A stretch of DNA of 64,000 nucleotides from Martinezella lusitana (GTDB taxonomy: Bacteria > Pseudomonadota > Alphaproteobacteria > Rhizobiales > Rhizobiaceae): the NCBI RefSeq assembly GCF_014207095.1, contig NZ_JACHBG010000029.1, positions 1-64,000 on the forward strand. Direction: 5' to 3'. Every line of letters starts with the position of its first letter. Position 1 is the stretch's first letter. The position numbers and the translations under genes are program-made. Positions 1 to 7,564 of the stretch are shown here, in pieces. The notes below the pieces were generated by a model. It saw only the letters and a list, made by a program, of their open reading frames with translations. It was not told where the DNA came from and ran no database searches.

Positions 1-253
1 ATCTGTCTGTCCTCTTGGGGCTTGGCCTTTTGGGCTTGGAATGCATCGGCAACGATGCCAGGCCCAATCTCGGCCCCTCGTCACCCTCTCAGCAATACCA
101 ATACAGCCTTGTATTCAATTTGTCGACAAGGAATATATAAAGAATCGAACTTCTACCGTTAGACAACCAACCGACATCGGGGAGCACCTTTCGTTTGGTG
201 AAATTGGCCCGTATGCCCCTTAGATTGCTACAGGCGCTCGAGCGACCGGTGCG

Positions 254-694
254 TCAGGACACCAGGCTCGTGGTCGCAAATGCCAGCACGACATAGCGAC
301 TGATCTTGGCGATGGCGACGAGCAAGAGAAACGTCGGCAGTGGTTCTCGTAGAGTGCCTGCGACGACCGTGATCGGATCTCCAACAATGGGAAGCCAGCT
401 CGCCAGCAGCGACCATCGCCCATAGCGGCGATACCAGCCCTGCGCTCGCTCCATGGCACTGTCGCCGACCGGAAACCAGCAGCGATTGCGGAAGCGCTCA
501 ATCCATCGCCCCAGGGCCCAATTGATCAATGAACCAAGCACGTTGCCGAAGCTCGCGACGGCAACGATCATGAAGGTGGAATAGGTCTCCGTCAGCAGCA
601 TACCGACAAGCACGGCTTCGGATTGCATTGGCAGGATCGTTGCGGCCGCAAGTGCCGCCAGGAACAGTCCGAAATAGGCTGCGAGATCGATCAT
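254..694 (-). CDS. YqaA-like (DedA/VTT-related) inner-membrane protein
   Basis: A 146-residue integral membrane protein. Hydrophobic stretches lie near residues 5-25, 35-57, 90-110 and 118-142. The middle part (LASWLPIVGDPITVVAG) is the conserved proline/glycine re-entrant-loop region of the YqaA branch of the DedA/VTT (SNARE-associated) superfamily, and the length matches that branch. Family members are inner-membrane proteins tied to membrane lipid or envelope homeostasis; the exact transport role here is not known. The gene stands alone, with no strong ribosome binding site before the ATG and no partner gene in view. The family call is fairly secure, the function is not. Confidence 0.8.
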   Translation of the reverse strand: MIDLAAYFGLFLAALAAATILPMQSEAVLVGMLLTETYSTFMIVAVASFGNVLGSLINWALGRWIERFRNRCWFPVGDSAMERAQGWYRRYGRWSLLASWLPIVGDPITVVAGTLREPLPTFLLLVAIAKISRYVVLAFATTSLVS

Positions 695-957
695 GGCTCA
701 GAAATACCCGGCGGCCTCCCTGTGGCCGCGGATGCTTGGCCTGAGCGTCTTTAAGTGCATGTCGCATACGGCTTCCATCATGATGTCTCTATCTTTCAGC
801 TGAGAGCAAGTGTCAACGAACGCCAGCGCACAAGCGAAGATCAGAAAGCAGCCGGCTTTCGGCTGTCAAGCAACGGAGATATCTGCTTGTCCATAGCAAC
901 TCCCAGGAGTATTCCCGGCGAACGGCACCCTATGCTGCGACACGAAGCGAACCGCCA
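695..957. other. Intergenic region between divergent genes
   Basis: About 260 bases separate the start of the YqaA-like gene (minus strand) from the start of the nucleotidyltransferase gene (plus strand). It must carry promoters for both. I see no clear palindrome, repeat or RNA gene and no convincing small coding region. Confidence 0.4.
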
Positions 958-1554
958 ATGAACCCGATCCCCGAAGATGCTTGGCTGCCTTGGCGACCCT
1001 CCGACCTCGCAGACCGATTAAAGCACGCGTCCGGCGTTTGGTATGTCGTCGGCGGATGGGCGCTTGACCTTTGGCACGGCAGCCAGACGCGCGAGCACGA
1101 GGATTTGGAGTTTGCGGTCCTGCCCGAGAACGTCCAGGAGTTTCGCAAGATATTGCAAGACCTGGATTTCTTCACTGTTCATTCCGGCGTAATCGAGCAT
1201 CTCCCTCAGACGGAAGCGCCGCCGACGCATGTGTCGCAATTGTGGGGCCTCGATGCCCGAAGCGCCTGCTGGCGTGTCGACATGATGCTGGAAAAAGGAA
1301 CGCCTTCTACCTGGCATTACAAACGCGACCCGACGCTTCAGGTGCTGCGCTCAGAGATCATCCGGACCAACGATGCCGGAATACCCTATTTGGCTCCGGC
1401 TGCTGTTTTGCTGTTCAAGGCCAGACACCTTCGGGAAAAAGACGAGGTGGACTTCGAGCGCGCCCTGGTCAAACTTACTTTCGCCGAGAGGGACACACTT
1501 CGACGCTGGCTCGATGTCGCCCACCCCAACCATCCGTGGCTCACGGCGCTTTGA
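958..1554 (+). CDS. Nucleotidyltransferase of the aminoglycoside/lincosamide adenylyltransferase type
   Basis: A 198-residue protein with the polymerase-beta-like nucleotidyltransferase signature. GGWALDLWHG lies at residues 32-41 and the acidic metal motif HEDLEFAV at about 47-54 (D49, E51). This arrangement is seen in ANT(2'') and Lnu-type enzymes that adenylylate aminoglycosides or lincosamides. Many chromosomal relatives have no demonstrated resistance role, so the substrate is left open. A C-terminal helical region (LLFKARHLREKDEVDFERAL) is also typical of the family. The gene is single, with a weak ribosome binding site, and lies divergent from the YqaA-like gene. Resistance activity is possible but only inferred. 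Confidence 0.75.
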   Translation: MNPIPEDAWLPWRPSDLADRLKHASGVWYVVGGWALDLWHGSQTREHEDLEFAVLPENVQEFRKILQDLDFFTVHSGVIEHLPQTEAPPTHVSQLWGLDARSACWRVDMMLEKGTPSTWHYKRDPTLQVLRSEIIRTNDAGIPYLAPAAVLLFKARHLREKDEVDFERALVKLTFAERDTLRRWLDVAHPNHPWLTAL

Positions 1555-1628
1555 TCGGACGGGCAGCGCGGCGCGCCTTGAACTCAAGCATTTCCGGGAC
1601 TGTTTGCAGCGGTTTTCGCTTCTGAATG

Positions 1629-1657
1629 AAAAAAGCCCGCGCCGGCAGGGCGCGAGC
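1629..1657 (-). terminator. Rho-independent terminator after the bicupin gene
   Basis: Read on the minus strand, a 9-bp GC-rich stem (GCTCGCGCC pairing with GGCGCGGGC, one G-U pair) with a 5-nt loop is followed directly by six U residues. It lies 34 bases past the stop of the bicupin gene and should end that transcript. Confidence 0.85.
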
Positions 1658-1690
1658 TTGGAGGAACTATCCCGTTTGAGCCTGCTCTGC

Positions 1691-2527
1691 TCAGCGGCGC
1701 GAGCCGAAGGGGCGGAGCGTCATATGGCGATTGACGTCCTTGTAGAGCAGGTAACGGAACGGTCCCGGGCCACCGGCATAGCACGCCTGCGGGCAGAAGG
1801 CGCGCAGCCACATGAAGTCGCCGGCTTCGACCTCGACCCAATCCTGGTTCAGCCGATAGACAGCCTTGCCCTGCAGTACGTAGAGGCCATGTTCCATCAC
1901 ATGGGTCTCGGCAAAGGGAATGACGGCGCCGGGCTGAAGGGTGACGATGGTTACATGCATGTCATGGCGCAGATCCGACGGATCGACGAAACGCGTCGTA
2001 GCCCAACGTCCCTCCGTGTCAGGCATGACCGACGGGGTAATGTCCTTCTCGTTGAGAATCAGCGGCTCCGGATGAGCCAATCCTTCGACAGCTTCATAGG
2101 CCTTGCGGATCCAATGGAACCGCGCATGCGCGCCCGAACGGTTGTGGAGCGACCACTTCAGGCCCGGCGGCAGGAAGGCATAACCGCCCGGCTGAAGCAC
2201 ATGCTTGCCGCTCGGCAACGTCAACTCGACCTCGCCGTCGACGACGAAGAGCACGCCTTCGGCTTCCGGATCCAACTCCGGCCGATCGCTGCCGCCGCCA
2301 GGCGCCACTTCCATGACATATTGGGAAAAGGTCTCGGCAAAGCCGGAGAGCGGCCGGGCAATCACCCAGCAGCGCGTATCGTTCCAGAAGGGCAGGAAGC
2401 TGGTGACGATATCCTGCATGACACCTTTGGGAATGACCGCATAGGCCTCGGTGAAAACGGCTCGTCCCGTCAGCAGGTCGCTTTGCGGCGGATGGCCACC
2501 AAGAGAGGAATAATAGATTCTTTGCAT
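1691..2527 (-). CDS. allE: Bicupin, (S)-ureidoglycine aminohydrolase-like
   Basis: A 278-residue protein with two cupin domains, about residues 45-125 and 180-260. It resembles ureidoglycine aminohydrolase (AllE/UGlyAH/YlbA), the Mn-dependent enzyme that releases ammonia from ureidoglycine during allantoate breakdown. The PGGYAFLPPGLKWSLHN segment and the repeated METHVMEHG-type metal region (FAETHVMEHGLYVLQGKAVY) match the family. The start is set at 2527 because MQRIYYSS begins the conserved fold; an upstream ATG at 2581 would add 18 unconserved residues. It is the last gene of a minus-strand series and is followed by a terminator. The nearby racemase and amidohydrolases support a role in ureide or related nitrogen catabolism, though it may act on a different ureido compound. 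Confidence 0.8.
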   Translation of the reverse strand: MQRIYYSSLGGHPPQSDLLTGRAVFTEAYAVIPKGVMQDIVTSFLPFWNDTRCWVIARPLSGFAETFSQYVMEVAPGGGSDRPELDPEAEGVLFVVDGEVELTLPSGKHVLQPGGYAFLPPGLKWSLHNRSGAHARFHWIRKAYEAVEGLAHPEPLILNEKDITPSVMPDTEGRWATTRFVDPSDLRHDMHVTIVTLQPGAVIPFAETHVMEHGLYVLQGKAVYRLNQDWVEVEAGDFMWLRAFCPQACYAGGPGPFRYLLYKDVNRHMTLRPFGSRR

Positions 2528-2617
2528 CGTCTCGCCCTTCGTTCTCAGTATTTCCCGGGAGGCGCCAGCATTTACCTCCATCGCACTATTGGATGGCCGT
2601 AAAGCCTTAATACCGCG

Positions 2618-3364
2618 TCACTTCGCTCCCGCTTTTTCCAACAATGCCTCGATCTTGTCGTAACTGCGGCCACGAGCATGCTGCAACGGTGTCACACCTT
2701 CATGATCAGCGATATTGACATTTGCTCCGGCATTGATCAGCAACTCAACGATTCGCACATGGCGCGGGCCGCCGTCGCTGAGAATGATCGCCTCCAACAG
2801 CGCCGTCCAGCCCAGCCGATTGACGTGATCGAGATTGACCCCGGCCTTGATCAGCGTATCGACCGTCTCGACATGGCCGCGCTCTGATGCAGGAATGAGC
2901 GCCGTACCGCCATAGCGGTTTACGCTTTTAAGATCGGCGCCATGGGCGAGCGTCAGCTTGAGAATTTCCAGGTGACCCCTGGCGCCCGAATAGAGATAGG
3001 GGCTGTCCTGAATATCGTCCTTGGCATTGACGTCGGCGCCGGCCTCGATCAGTGCGCGGGCAGCATTTACCTTGTCGCCATGCGTGGCGACGAGCAAGGC
3101 AGTGGCGCCGCTTTCGTCCCGTGTATCGATACTAGCACCGCTCGCGAGAAGCCGATGGATCGCTGCGACATCGTCCGCCGCAGCCGCATTGTGCAATCGA
3201 GTATCCATGGAATTACCATTAGCAAGGAGAGGAAGGTGGAGACCCGCAACGAGGAGCCATATCGCGATCAAAGCCATCGACATGTGCCGCTGCATCCGCC
3301 TGCCAGGCACAAGACTGGCAAAGAGCGACGGCGGTGCAAAACGAATATCCCGGACTCGGTTCAT
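2618..3364 (-). CDS. Exported ankyrin-repeat protein
   Basis: A 248-residue protein. The N-terminus has basic residues followed by a hydrophobic segment (SMALIAIWLLVAGLHLPLLA, about residues 29-48), a probable signal peptide or anchor. From about residue 53 onward there are six ankyrin repeats; units such as GATALLVATHGDKVNAARAL and GHVETVDTLIKAGVNLDHVN show the TALxxA and AGAxxN pattern. The mature protein is probably a periplasmic protein-protein interaction scaffold. A second start at residue 24 is possible and would give a more typical signal peptide. It lies between the racemase and bicupin genes but need not belong to their pathway. Partner and function are unknown. Confidence 0.8.
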   Translation of the reverse strand: MNRVRDIRFAPPSLFASLVPGRRMQRHMSMALIAIWLLVAGLHLPLLANGNSMDTRLHNAAAADDVAAIHRLLASGASIDTRDESGATALLVATHGDKVNAARALIEAGADVNAKDDIQDSPYLYSGARGHLEILKLTLAHGADLKSVNRYGGTALIPASERGHVETVDTLIKAGVNLDHVNRLGWTALLEAIILSDGGPRHVRIVELLINAGANVNIADHEGVTPLQHARGRSYDKIEALLEKAGAK

Positions 3365-3394
3365 TCGGAATGAAAACTCCTCGTTGTCGATCGG

Positions 3395-4117
3395 CTAAGC
3401 GCAGTTGCGACGTGGCATCTCCTTGACGCGAGGATAATCATAGGCGTTAACCTTCGACGTCGTATAGCCTGCGCCGACGAGCGCTTCGGCAAGCTTGATG
3501 GCAGCTGTCACGCCGTCGATGACCGGCACGCCAGTAGTGGCCTGCAGCCGATCGCAGAGGGATGACATGCCGGCGCAGCCGAGAATGATGGCTTCGGCGC
3601 GATCTTCGCGCTTGGCTCTTTCGATCTCGGCGACCAGCAGCCGCTCCGCTTCGACCGGGTCTTCCTCCAGACCAAGAACCGGCAGGTCGATGGCGCGAAC
3701 ATTGCGGCAGTGGCGTTCCGCGCCATAGTCGCTCACCAGATCCTCGATGATCGGGATGGAGCGCGGCAGCGTGGTGATGATCGAGAAGCGACGGCTGATG
3801 GTCATGGCCACCTGTACCGCCGCCTGGCAGATGCCGATGACGGGCCCGCGCGCCACTTCACGGGCGGCATGAAGGCCGGGATCGTCGAAGCAGGCAACGA
3901 CATAGGCATCGACCCCGAGCATCTCGCCCTTGAGGATCTCCGCGAGCATTCCCGGCACGGCAGCGGCCTCGTCCGCGCCGCCCTCGATGCTGACGGGCGT
4001 GTCGAGCGGGTTCACCGCCGATACTTTGGTGTCCTGCTGCTTGACCCGCAAGGCGCTGTCCAGCGCCTGGGACGTCATGGAAGCCGTGGAATTGGGATTG
4101 ATGAGACGAATATGCAT
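3395..4117 (-). CDS. Asp/Glu/hydantoin racemase family protein
   Basis: A 240-residue cofactor-independent racemase of the Asp/Glu/hydantoin family. The N-terminus MHIRLINPNST is characteristic. The two catalytic cysteines are visible in VVACFDDPG (C76) and IILGCAGM (C181). Members racemise hydantoins or allantoin, or epimerise related amides, by two-base proton transfer. The gene is 22 bases downstream of the flavin reductase-like gene on the same strand and probably shares its transcript. With the ureidoglycine aminohydrolase-like gene nearby, an allantoin- or hydantoin-type substrate fits, but this is inference from context. Confidence 0.8.
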   Translation of the reverse strand: MHIRLINPNSTASMTSQALDSALRVKQQDTKVSAVNPLDTPVSIEGGADEAAAVPGMLAEILKGEMLGVDAYVVACFDDPGLHAAREVARGPVIGICQAAVQVAMTISRRFSIITTLPRSIPIIEDLVSDYGAERHCRNVRAIDLPVLGLEEDPVEAERLLVAEIERAKREDRAEAIILGCAGMSSLCDRLQATTGVPVIDGVTAAIKLAEALVGAGYTTSKVNAYDYPRVKEMPRRNCA

Positions 4118-4139
4118 GAGAAGGACCTTTCATCCATCC

Positions 4140-4769
4140 TTAGTCGCGCGACGGCTTGATGAAATCGGTGATTGGCGGAGCCTTAAGGACGAACTGGCGA
4201 TCCGAAACGATGTAGTTGTCGGCATGCAGGCGGGCAATCGGCTGATAATGTTCCGGGTCCACATAGTGACCCTCGGCATCGAGGCAGTTGCGCCGCACAT
4301 GCATGTGGACGACTTCGCCCAGCACCAGCGTACGGCGCGGATAATCGATGAGGCGCTCGACGCGGCATTCGAAGACGCATGGTGCTTCCTGGACGAAGGA
4401 CGCATCGATCTTGCGGCAGGCATTCGGCGTGAGGCCGGCCATGGCGAGCTCATCGAATTCGCTGTCGAAACCCAGGCCGCAGACCAACATCTGCTGCGAA
4501 ATCCCCATGTCGACCATGTTGACCACGAATTCCTGAGTCCGCCTGATGTTGGCAAGCGTATCCTTCTCCTCGCCATTCAGGCGCGGCTGTATGCCCAGCA
4601 CCACGATCGGCGGATCATGCGAGAACACATTGAAGAAGCTCATCGGCGCCGCATTGTTGTGACCGGCCGGAGAACGCGTCGTGACCAGCGCGATCGGACG
4701 GGGTCCGATGAAGTTCGTCAGAAGCCGATAACGGCTCTGAGGCTCAAGCTCGGCAAAGTCGAATTCCAT
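4140..4769 (-). CDS. Flavin reductase-like (FMN-binding split barrel) protein
   Basis: A 209-residue protein of the flavin reductase-like/DIM6-NTAB family. SRYRLLTNFIGPRPIALVTT and the NAAPMSFFNVFSHDPPIV region form the FMN-binding split barrel. Relatives use NAD(P)H to supply reduced flavin to two-component monooxygenases, or have other redox roles. The start at 4769 (MEFDFAEL) follows an AGGA sequence; ATGs at 4790 and 4832 are also in frame but have no ribosome binding site and would run into the operator region. The gene is divergent from the GntR regulator gene, with the ATTGTCGACAAT site between them, and is followed by the racemase gene. No monooxygenase partner is seen in the window. 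Confidence 0.8.
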   Translation of the reverse strand: MEFDFAELEPQSRYRLLTNFIGPRPIALVTTRSPAGHNNAAPMSFFNVFSHDPPIVVLGIQPRLNGEEKDTLANIRRTQEFVVNMVDMGISQQMLVCGLGFDSEFDELAMAGLTPNACRKIDASFVQEAPCVFECRVERLIDYPRRTLVLGEVVHMHVRRNCLDAEGHYVDPEHYQPIARLHADNYIVSDRQFVLKAPPITDFIKPSRD

Positions 4770-4794
4770 TGCGCCATCCTGCGGGTTCATTATG

Positions 4795-4825
4795 ATTGAC
4801 AATGTCATTCCATATTGTCGACAAT
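4795..4825. promoter_or_regulatory. Operator-like palindrome between flavin reductase and GntR genes
   Basis: A perfect 12-bp palindrome ATTGTCGACAAT at 4814-4825, with a further ATTGACAAT half-site at 4795-4803. It sits in the divergent region between the flavin reductase-like gene and the GntR/FCD regulator gene. The same ATTGTnGACAAT motif recurs at 12434 and 14205 in front of the other transcripts of this island, so it is the best candidate for the operator of this regulator. Confidence 0.65.
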
Positions 4826-4905
4826 TTTGCAATCAAAAACCGATTGTTGTGATTGACTTTTCCCTTCGCTTCACGCTTCTCTAACCGCAACGAGGAGTGA
4901 GATTC

Positions 4906-5583
4906 ATGAGCGACCAAACAGGGGTCTCTGTTCAGCAGATTGTCGAGAAAGTCTGGCTGTCGATCGCCGAGCGACGGCTGAGACCCGGTGTCCAGCTCAA
5001 GGAAGAGCAGATGGCCACCATCTTCAACGTCAGCCGCGCGCGCATTCGCCAGGCCCTGGCGCTGCTGCAGCGCGACGGTCTCGTCGCCATCATCCCCAAT
5101 CGCGGCGCCTTCGTGTGCAAGCCTTCCGTTGAGGAGGCCCGCGACGTCTTCTTCGTTCGTCGCACCGTCGAGCGCTGCGTAGTCGAGCGACTTTGCAAAG
5201 GGGTCTCCAAGGCCGACATCAAGCGCCTGCGCGACCATGTCGCCAAGGAGCGTATCGCCAACACCCAGGACATCACCACCGACATCATCAAGCTTTCCGG
5301 TGGCTTTCACCTGTTGCTGGCGGAGACGGTCGGCTCGGATTTCCTGTTTGCCACCATGCGCGACCTGATTGCCCGCTCCTCGCTGATCACGGCCGTCTAC
5401 CGCAATACCAACCGTTTCAATTGCGGTCCCGACGAACATGCCGAAATCGTCGAGGCCATTGTCGGCAACGATGCGGACAGGGCCACCCATCTGATGGCCC
5501 ATCACCTCGAACATGTCGAATCGGAGCTCGACCTGACCGAAATCCGCGACCTCTCCCACGACCTGCGTGCCGCCCTGGCCTGA
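4906..5583 (+). CDS. GntR-family (FCD) transcriptional regulator
   Basis: A 225-residue regulator with an N-terminal GntR winged helix (about residues 8-75; ARIRQALALLQRDGLVAIIPNRGAFV) and a C-terminal FCD ligand domain (about 85-215) with the expected histidines in FHLLLAE and HLMAHHLEHV. The start at 4906 is preceded by GAGGAG with 8-nt spacing; an in-frame GTG at 4897 overlaps that site and is unlikely. FCD regulators usually repress transport and catabolic genes and are released by an organic-acid-type ligand bound near a metal. It is divergent from the flavin reductase gene and converges on the end of the transporter operon, so it is probably the local regulator. Confidence 0.9.
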   Translation: MSDQTGVSVQQIVEKVWLSIAERRLRPGVQLKEEQMATIFNVSRARIRQALALLQRDGLVAIIPNRGAFVCKPSVEEARDVFFVRRTVERCVVERLCKGVSKADIKRLRDHVAKERIANTQDITTDIIKLSGGFHLLLAETVGSDFLFATMRDLIARSSLITAVYRNTNRFNCGPDEHAEIVEAIVGNDADRATHLMAHHLEHVESELDLTEIRDLSHDLRAALA

Positions 5584-5606
5584 GGCGGCCGAGGCATCCG
5601 CCTCGA

Positions 5607-6584
5607 TCACGCGTCTGTCACGAGATGGCACGCCACCCTCGTTCCATTCGAGAGCCTGCGAATCTCAGGCACCTCCGCCGAACACCTCACGGTGGCCAGC
5701 GGGCACCTCGGATGGAAGGTGCAGCCCGATGGTGGCTTCAGGGGGCTAGGTACCTCGCCGCCCACCAGTTCCTGATCGCGTTTGGGGGCGTCGATGCTGG
5801 GGATGGTTTGCAGCAGAAGCTGGGTGTAGGGGTGGCGCGGGTGAGCAAAGAGTTCTTCCGTATCCCCCTCTTCGACGATCCGTCCCAGATACATGACGGC
5901 GATACGGTCCGACATGTGCCGCACGACGCTCATATCATGGCTGATGAAGAGATAGGTCAGGCCCAATTCATCCTGCAGCCGGCGCATGAGGTTCAGGACC
6001 TGCGCCTGCACCGAGACGTCGAGCGCGGATGTCGGTTCGTCGCAAACCAGAAACTCCGGCTCGCTGGCAAGCGCGCGCGCAATGGAAATGCGCTGGCGCT
6101 GCCCGCCGGAAAACTCATGCGGGAACTTCTCGCCGTCCGAAACGGAAAGACCGACGGTCAGCAGCAACTCCTCGACCCGCTCGGTAATCTCGGCCGCCGT
6201 ATTGCGCAGCTTCAGCTCGCGCAGCGGTTCGGCGATGATGTTCTTCACCCGCCAGCGTGGATTGAGCGAGGCATAAGGATCCTGAAAGATCATCTGGGCC
6301 GACAGCGGCGCGCCGCTGCGCCCCGGCGCAAAGCGGATTTCGCCGCCCGTCGGCGCGTAAAGCCCGGTCACAAGCCTTGCCACCGTCGATTTGCCGCAAC
6401 CGCTTTCGCCAACGATGCTGAGGCAACCGCCGGCAGGCACGGTAAAGCTGATATCGTTGACCGCCTGAAGAAACTGGCGCGGCTTGCGTTCCACGACGCG
6501 GTTGAGCCAGGGGGCAGACACATCGAACGTCTTGACCAGTCCATCGACGGTCAGTGCCACGACCTTTTGAGCTGATGTCGTCAT
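5607..6584 (-). CDS. Dipeptide/oligopeptide-type ABC transporter ATP-binding protein (DppF class)
   Basis: A 325-residue cytoplasmic ATPase with Walker A GESGCGKST, the signature FSGGQRQR and Walker B FLVCDEPTSALD. The C-terminal oligopeptide/dipeptide extension (GCTFHPRCPLA, with cysteines of the family) is present. The start at 6584 overlaps the stop of the upstream ATPase gene by 4 bases (ATGA), so the two are translationally coupled. A longer reading frame to 6701 would overlap the partner gene and is rejected. It is the last gene of the importer operon that begins at 12197. It powers import of the substrate captured by the binding protein encoded at 12545-14110. Confidence 0.92.
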   Translation of the reverse strand: MTTSAQKVVALTVDGLVKTFDVSAPWLNRVVERKPRQFLQAVNDISFTVPAGGCLSIVGESGCGKSTVARLVTGLYAPTGGEIRFAPGRSGAPLSAQMIFQDPYASLNPRWRVKNIIAEPLRELKLRNTAAEITERVEELLLTVGLSVSDGEKFPHEFSGGQRQRISIARALASEPEFLVCDEPTSALDVSVQAQVLNLMRRLQDELGLTYLFISHDMSVVRHMSDRIAVMYLGRIVEEGDTEELFAHPRHPYTQLLLQTIPSIDAPKRDQELVGGEVPSPLKPPSGCTFHPRCPLATVRCSAEVPEIRRLSNGTRVACHLVTDA

Positions 6585-7564
6585 GCGGTGCCTCCCGCGT
6601 TGAGCCAGCAGGCGTTTGCGCCATCGCCGGCGGGGATCAGTTCTGGCCGCTCGCGCCGACAGCGCGGACCAGCGGATTTGCAGCGTGGATTGAAGGCGCA
6701 TCCTTGCGGAAGAGCATCCAGCCGGGGCATCGAGCCATCGATCTGATTAAGCTTTGCCACGCGCGCGCCGAGCGATGGGATCGAGGCCATCAGGCCTTGC
6801 GTGTAGGGATGGCGCGGCGCGTGAAGCACCTGTTCCACCGGACCAATCTCGATCAGCCGACCGGCGTACAATACCGCCACACGGTCCGCCGCCTCGGCGA
6901 TGACGCCCATATCGTGCGTCACCAGCATCACGGCCGCCTGCTTCTCCTTGCACAGCCGGCGAAGCAGCGAGATGATCTGCGCCTGGATCGACACGTCGAG
7001 CGCCGTCGTCGGCTCGTCGGCGATGATCAGTTTCGGCGAGGCGGCAAGCGCAAGCGCAATCACCACACGCTGGCGCATACCGCCGGAGAACTGGTGCGGA
7101 TAGTGATTGACCCGCTCTTCCGGCGAGGGAATGCCGACATCCCGCAATAGCTGGACGGCGCGTGCCTTTGCCTCGGCTTTGCCGAGCGACAGATGCTGCC
7201 GGATCGTTTCCGAAAGCTGCGCACCGACGGTGAACAACGGGTTCAGCGATGTCAGGGGATCCTGGAAGATCGCACCGATTTCGCGGCCGCGCACGCGCTC
7301 CATCGCCCGGTCATCGAGCGTGTCGATCCGCTGTTTGCCGAGCCAGATTTCGCCGCCGGCGATACGCCCCGGGCGCTCGAGAAGCCCCTGAATGGCAAGC
7401 CCGGTCATGGATTTGCCCGCGCCGGACTCCCCAACGACGCCGAGGATTTCGCCGGCCCGGATGGACAGGCTTATGTCCGACAGCGCCGTGACCGTACCCC
7501 GCCGGTTCGGAAACTCGACCTTGAGATTACGGACGTCGATGACCGGTTGTTGCGCCTCAACCAT
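6581..7564 (-). CDS. Dipeptide/oligopeptide-type ABC transporter ATP-binding protein (DppD class)
   Basis: A 327-residue ATPase with Walker A GESGAGKS at about residues 45-52, signature FSGGMRQR, Walker B LIIADEPTTALD and the C-terminal GCAFNPRCKSA motif of the Opp/Dpp family. It overlaps the upstream amidohydrolase gene by 8 bases and the downstream ATPase gene by 4, showing that transporter and enzyme genes are translated as one unit. It pairs with the DppF-class subunit to form the nucleotide-binding dimer. Confidence 0.92.
   Translation of the reverse strand: MVEAQQPVIDVRNLKVEFPNRRGTVTALSDISLSIRAGEILGVVGESGAGKSMTGLAIQGLLERPGRIAGGEIWLGKQRIDTLDDRAMERVRGREIGAIFQDPLTSLNPLFTVGAQLSETIRQHLSLGKAEAKARAVQLLRDVGIPSPEERVNHYPHQFSGGMRQRVVIALALAASPKLIIADEPTTALDVSIQAQIISLLRRLCKEKQAAVMLVTHDMGVIAEAADRVAVLYAGRLIEIGPVEQVLHAPRHPYTQGLMASIPSLGARVAKLNQIDGSMPRLDALPQGCAFNPRCKSAGPRCRRERPELIPAGDGANACWLNAGGTA

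Noticed and set aside
120..129. TTGTCGACAA palindrome near the window start, similar to the ATTGTnGACAAT operator
   Set aside because: Only the 10-base core matches, no half-site accompanies it, and no related gene starts there, so it may be chance.
1..253. Possible truncated gene at the window start (plus-strand frame 41-223)
   Set aside because: No ribosome binding site and no recognisable sequence; nothing supportable is seen in these bases.
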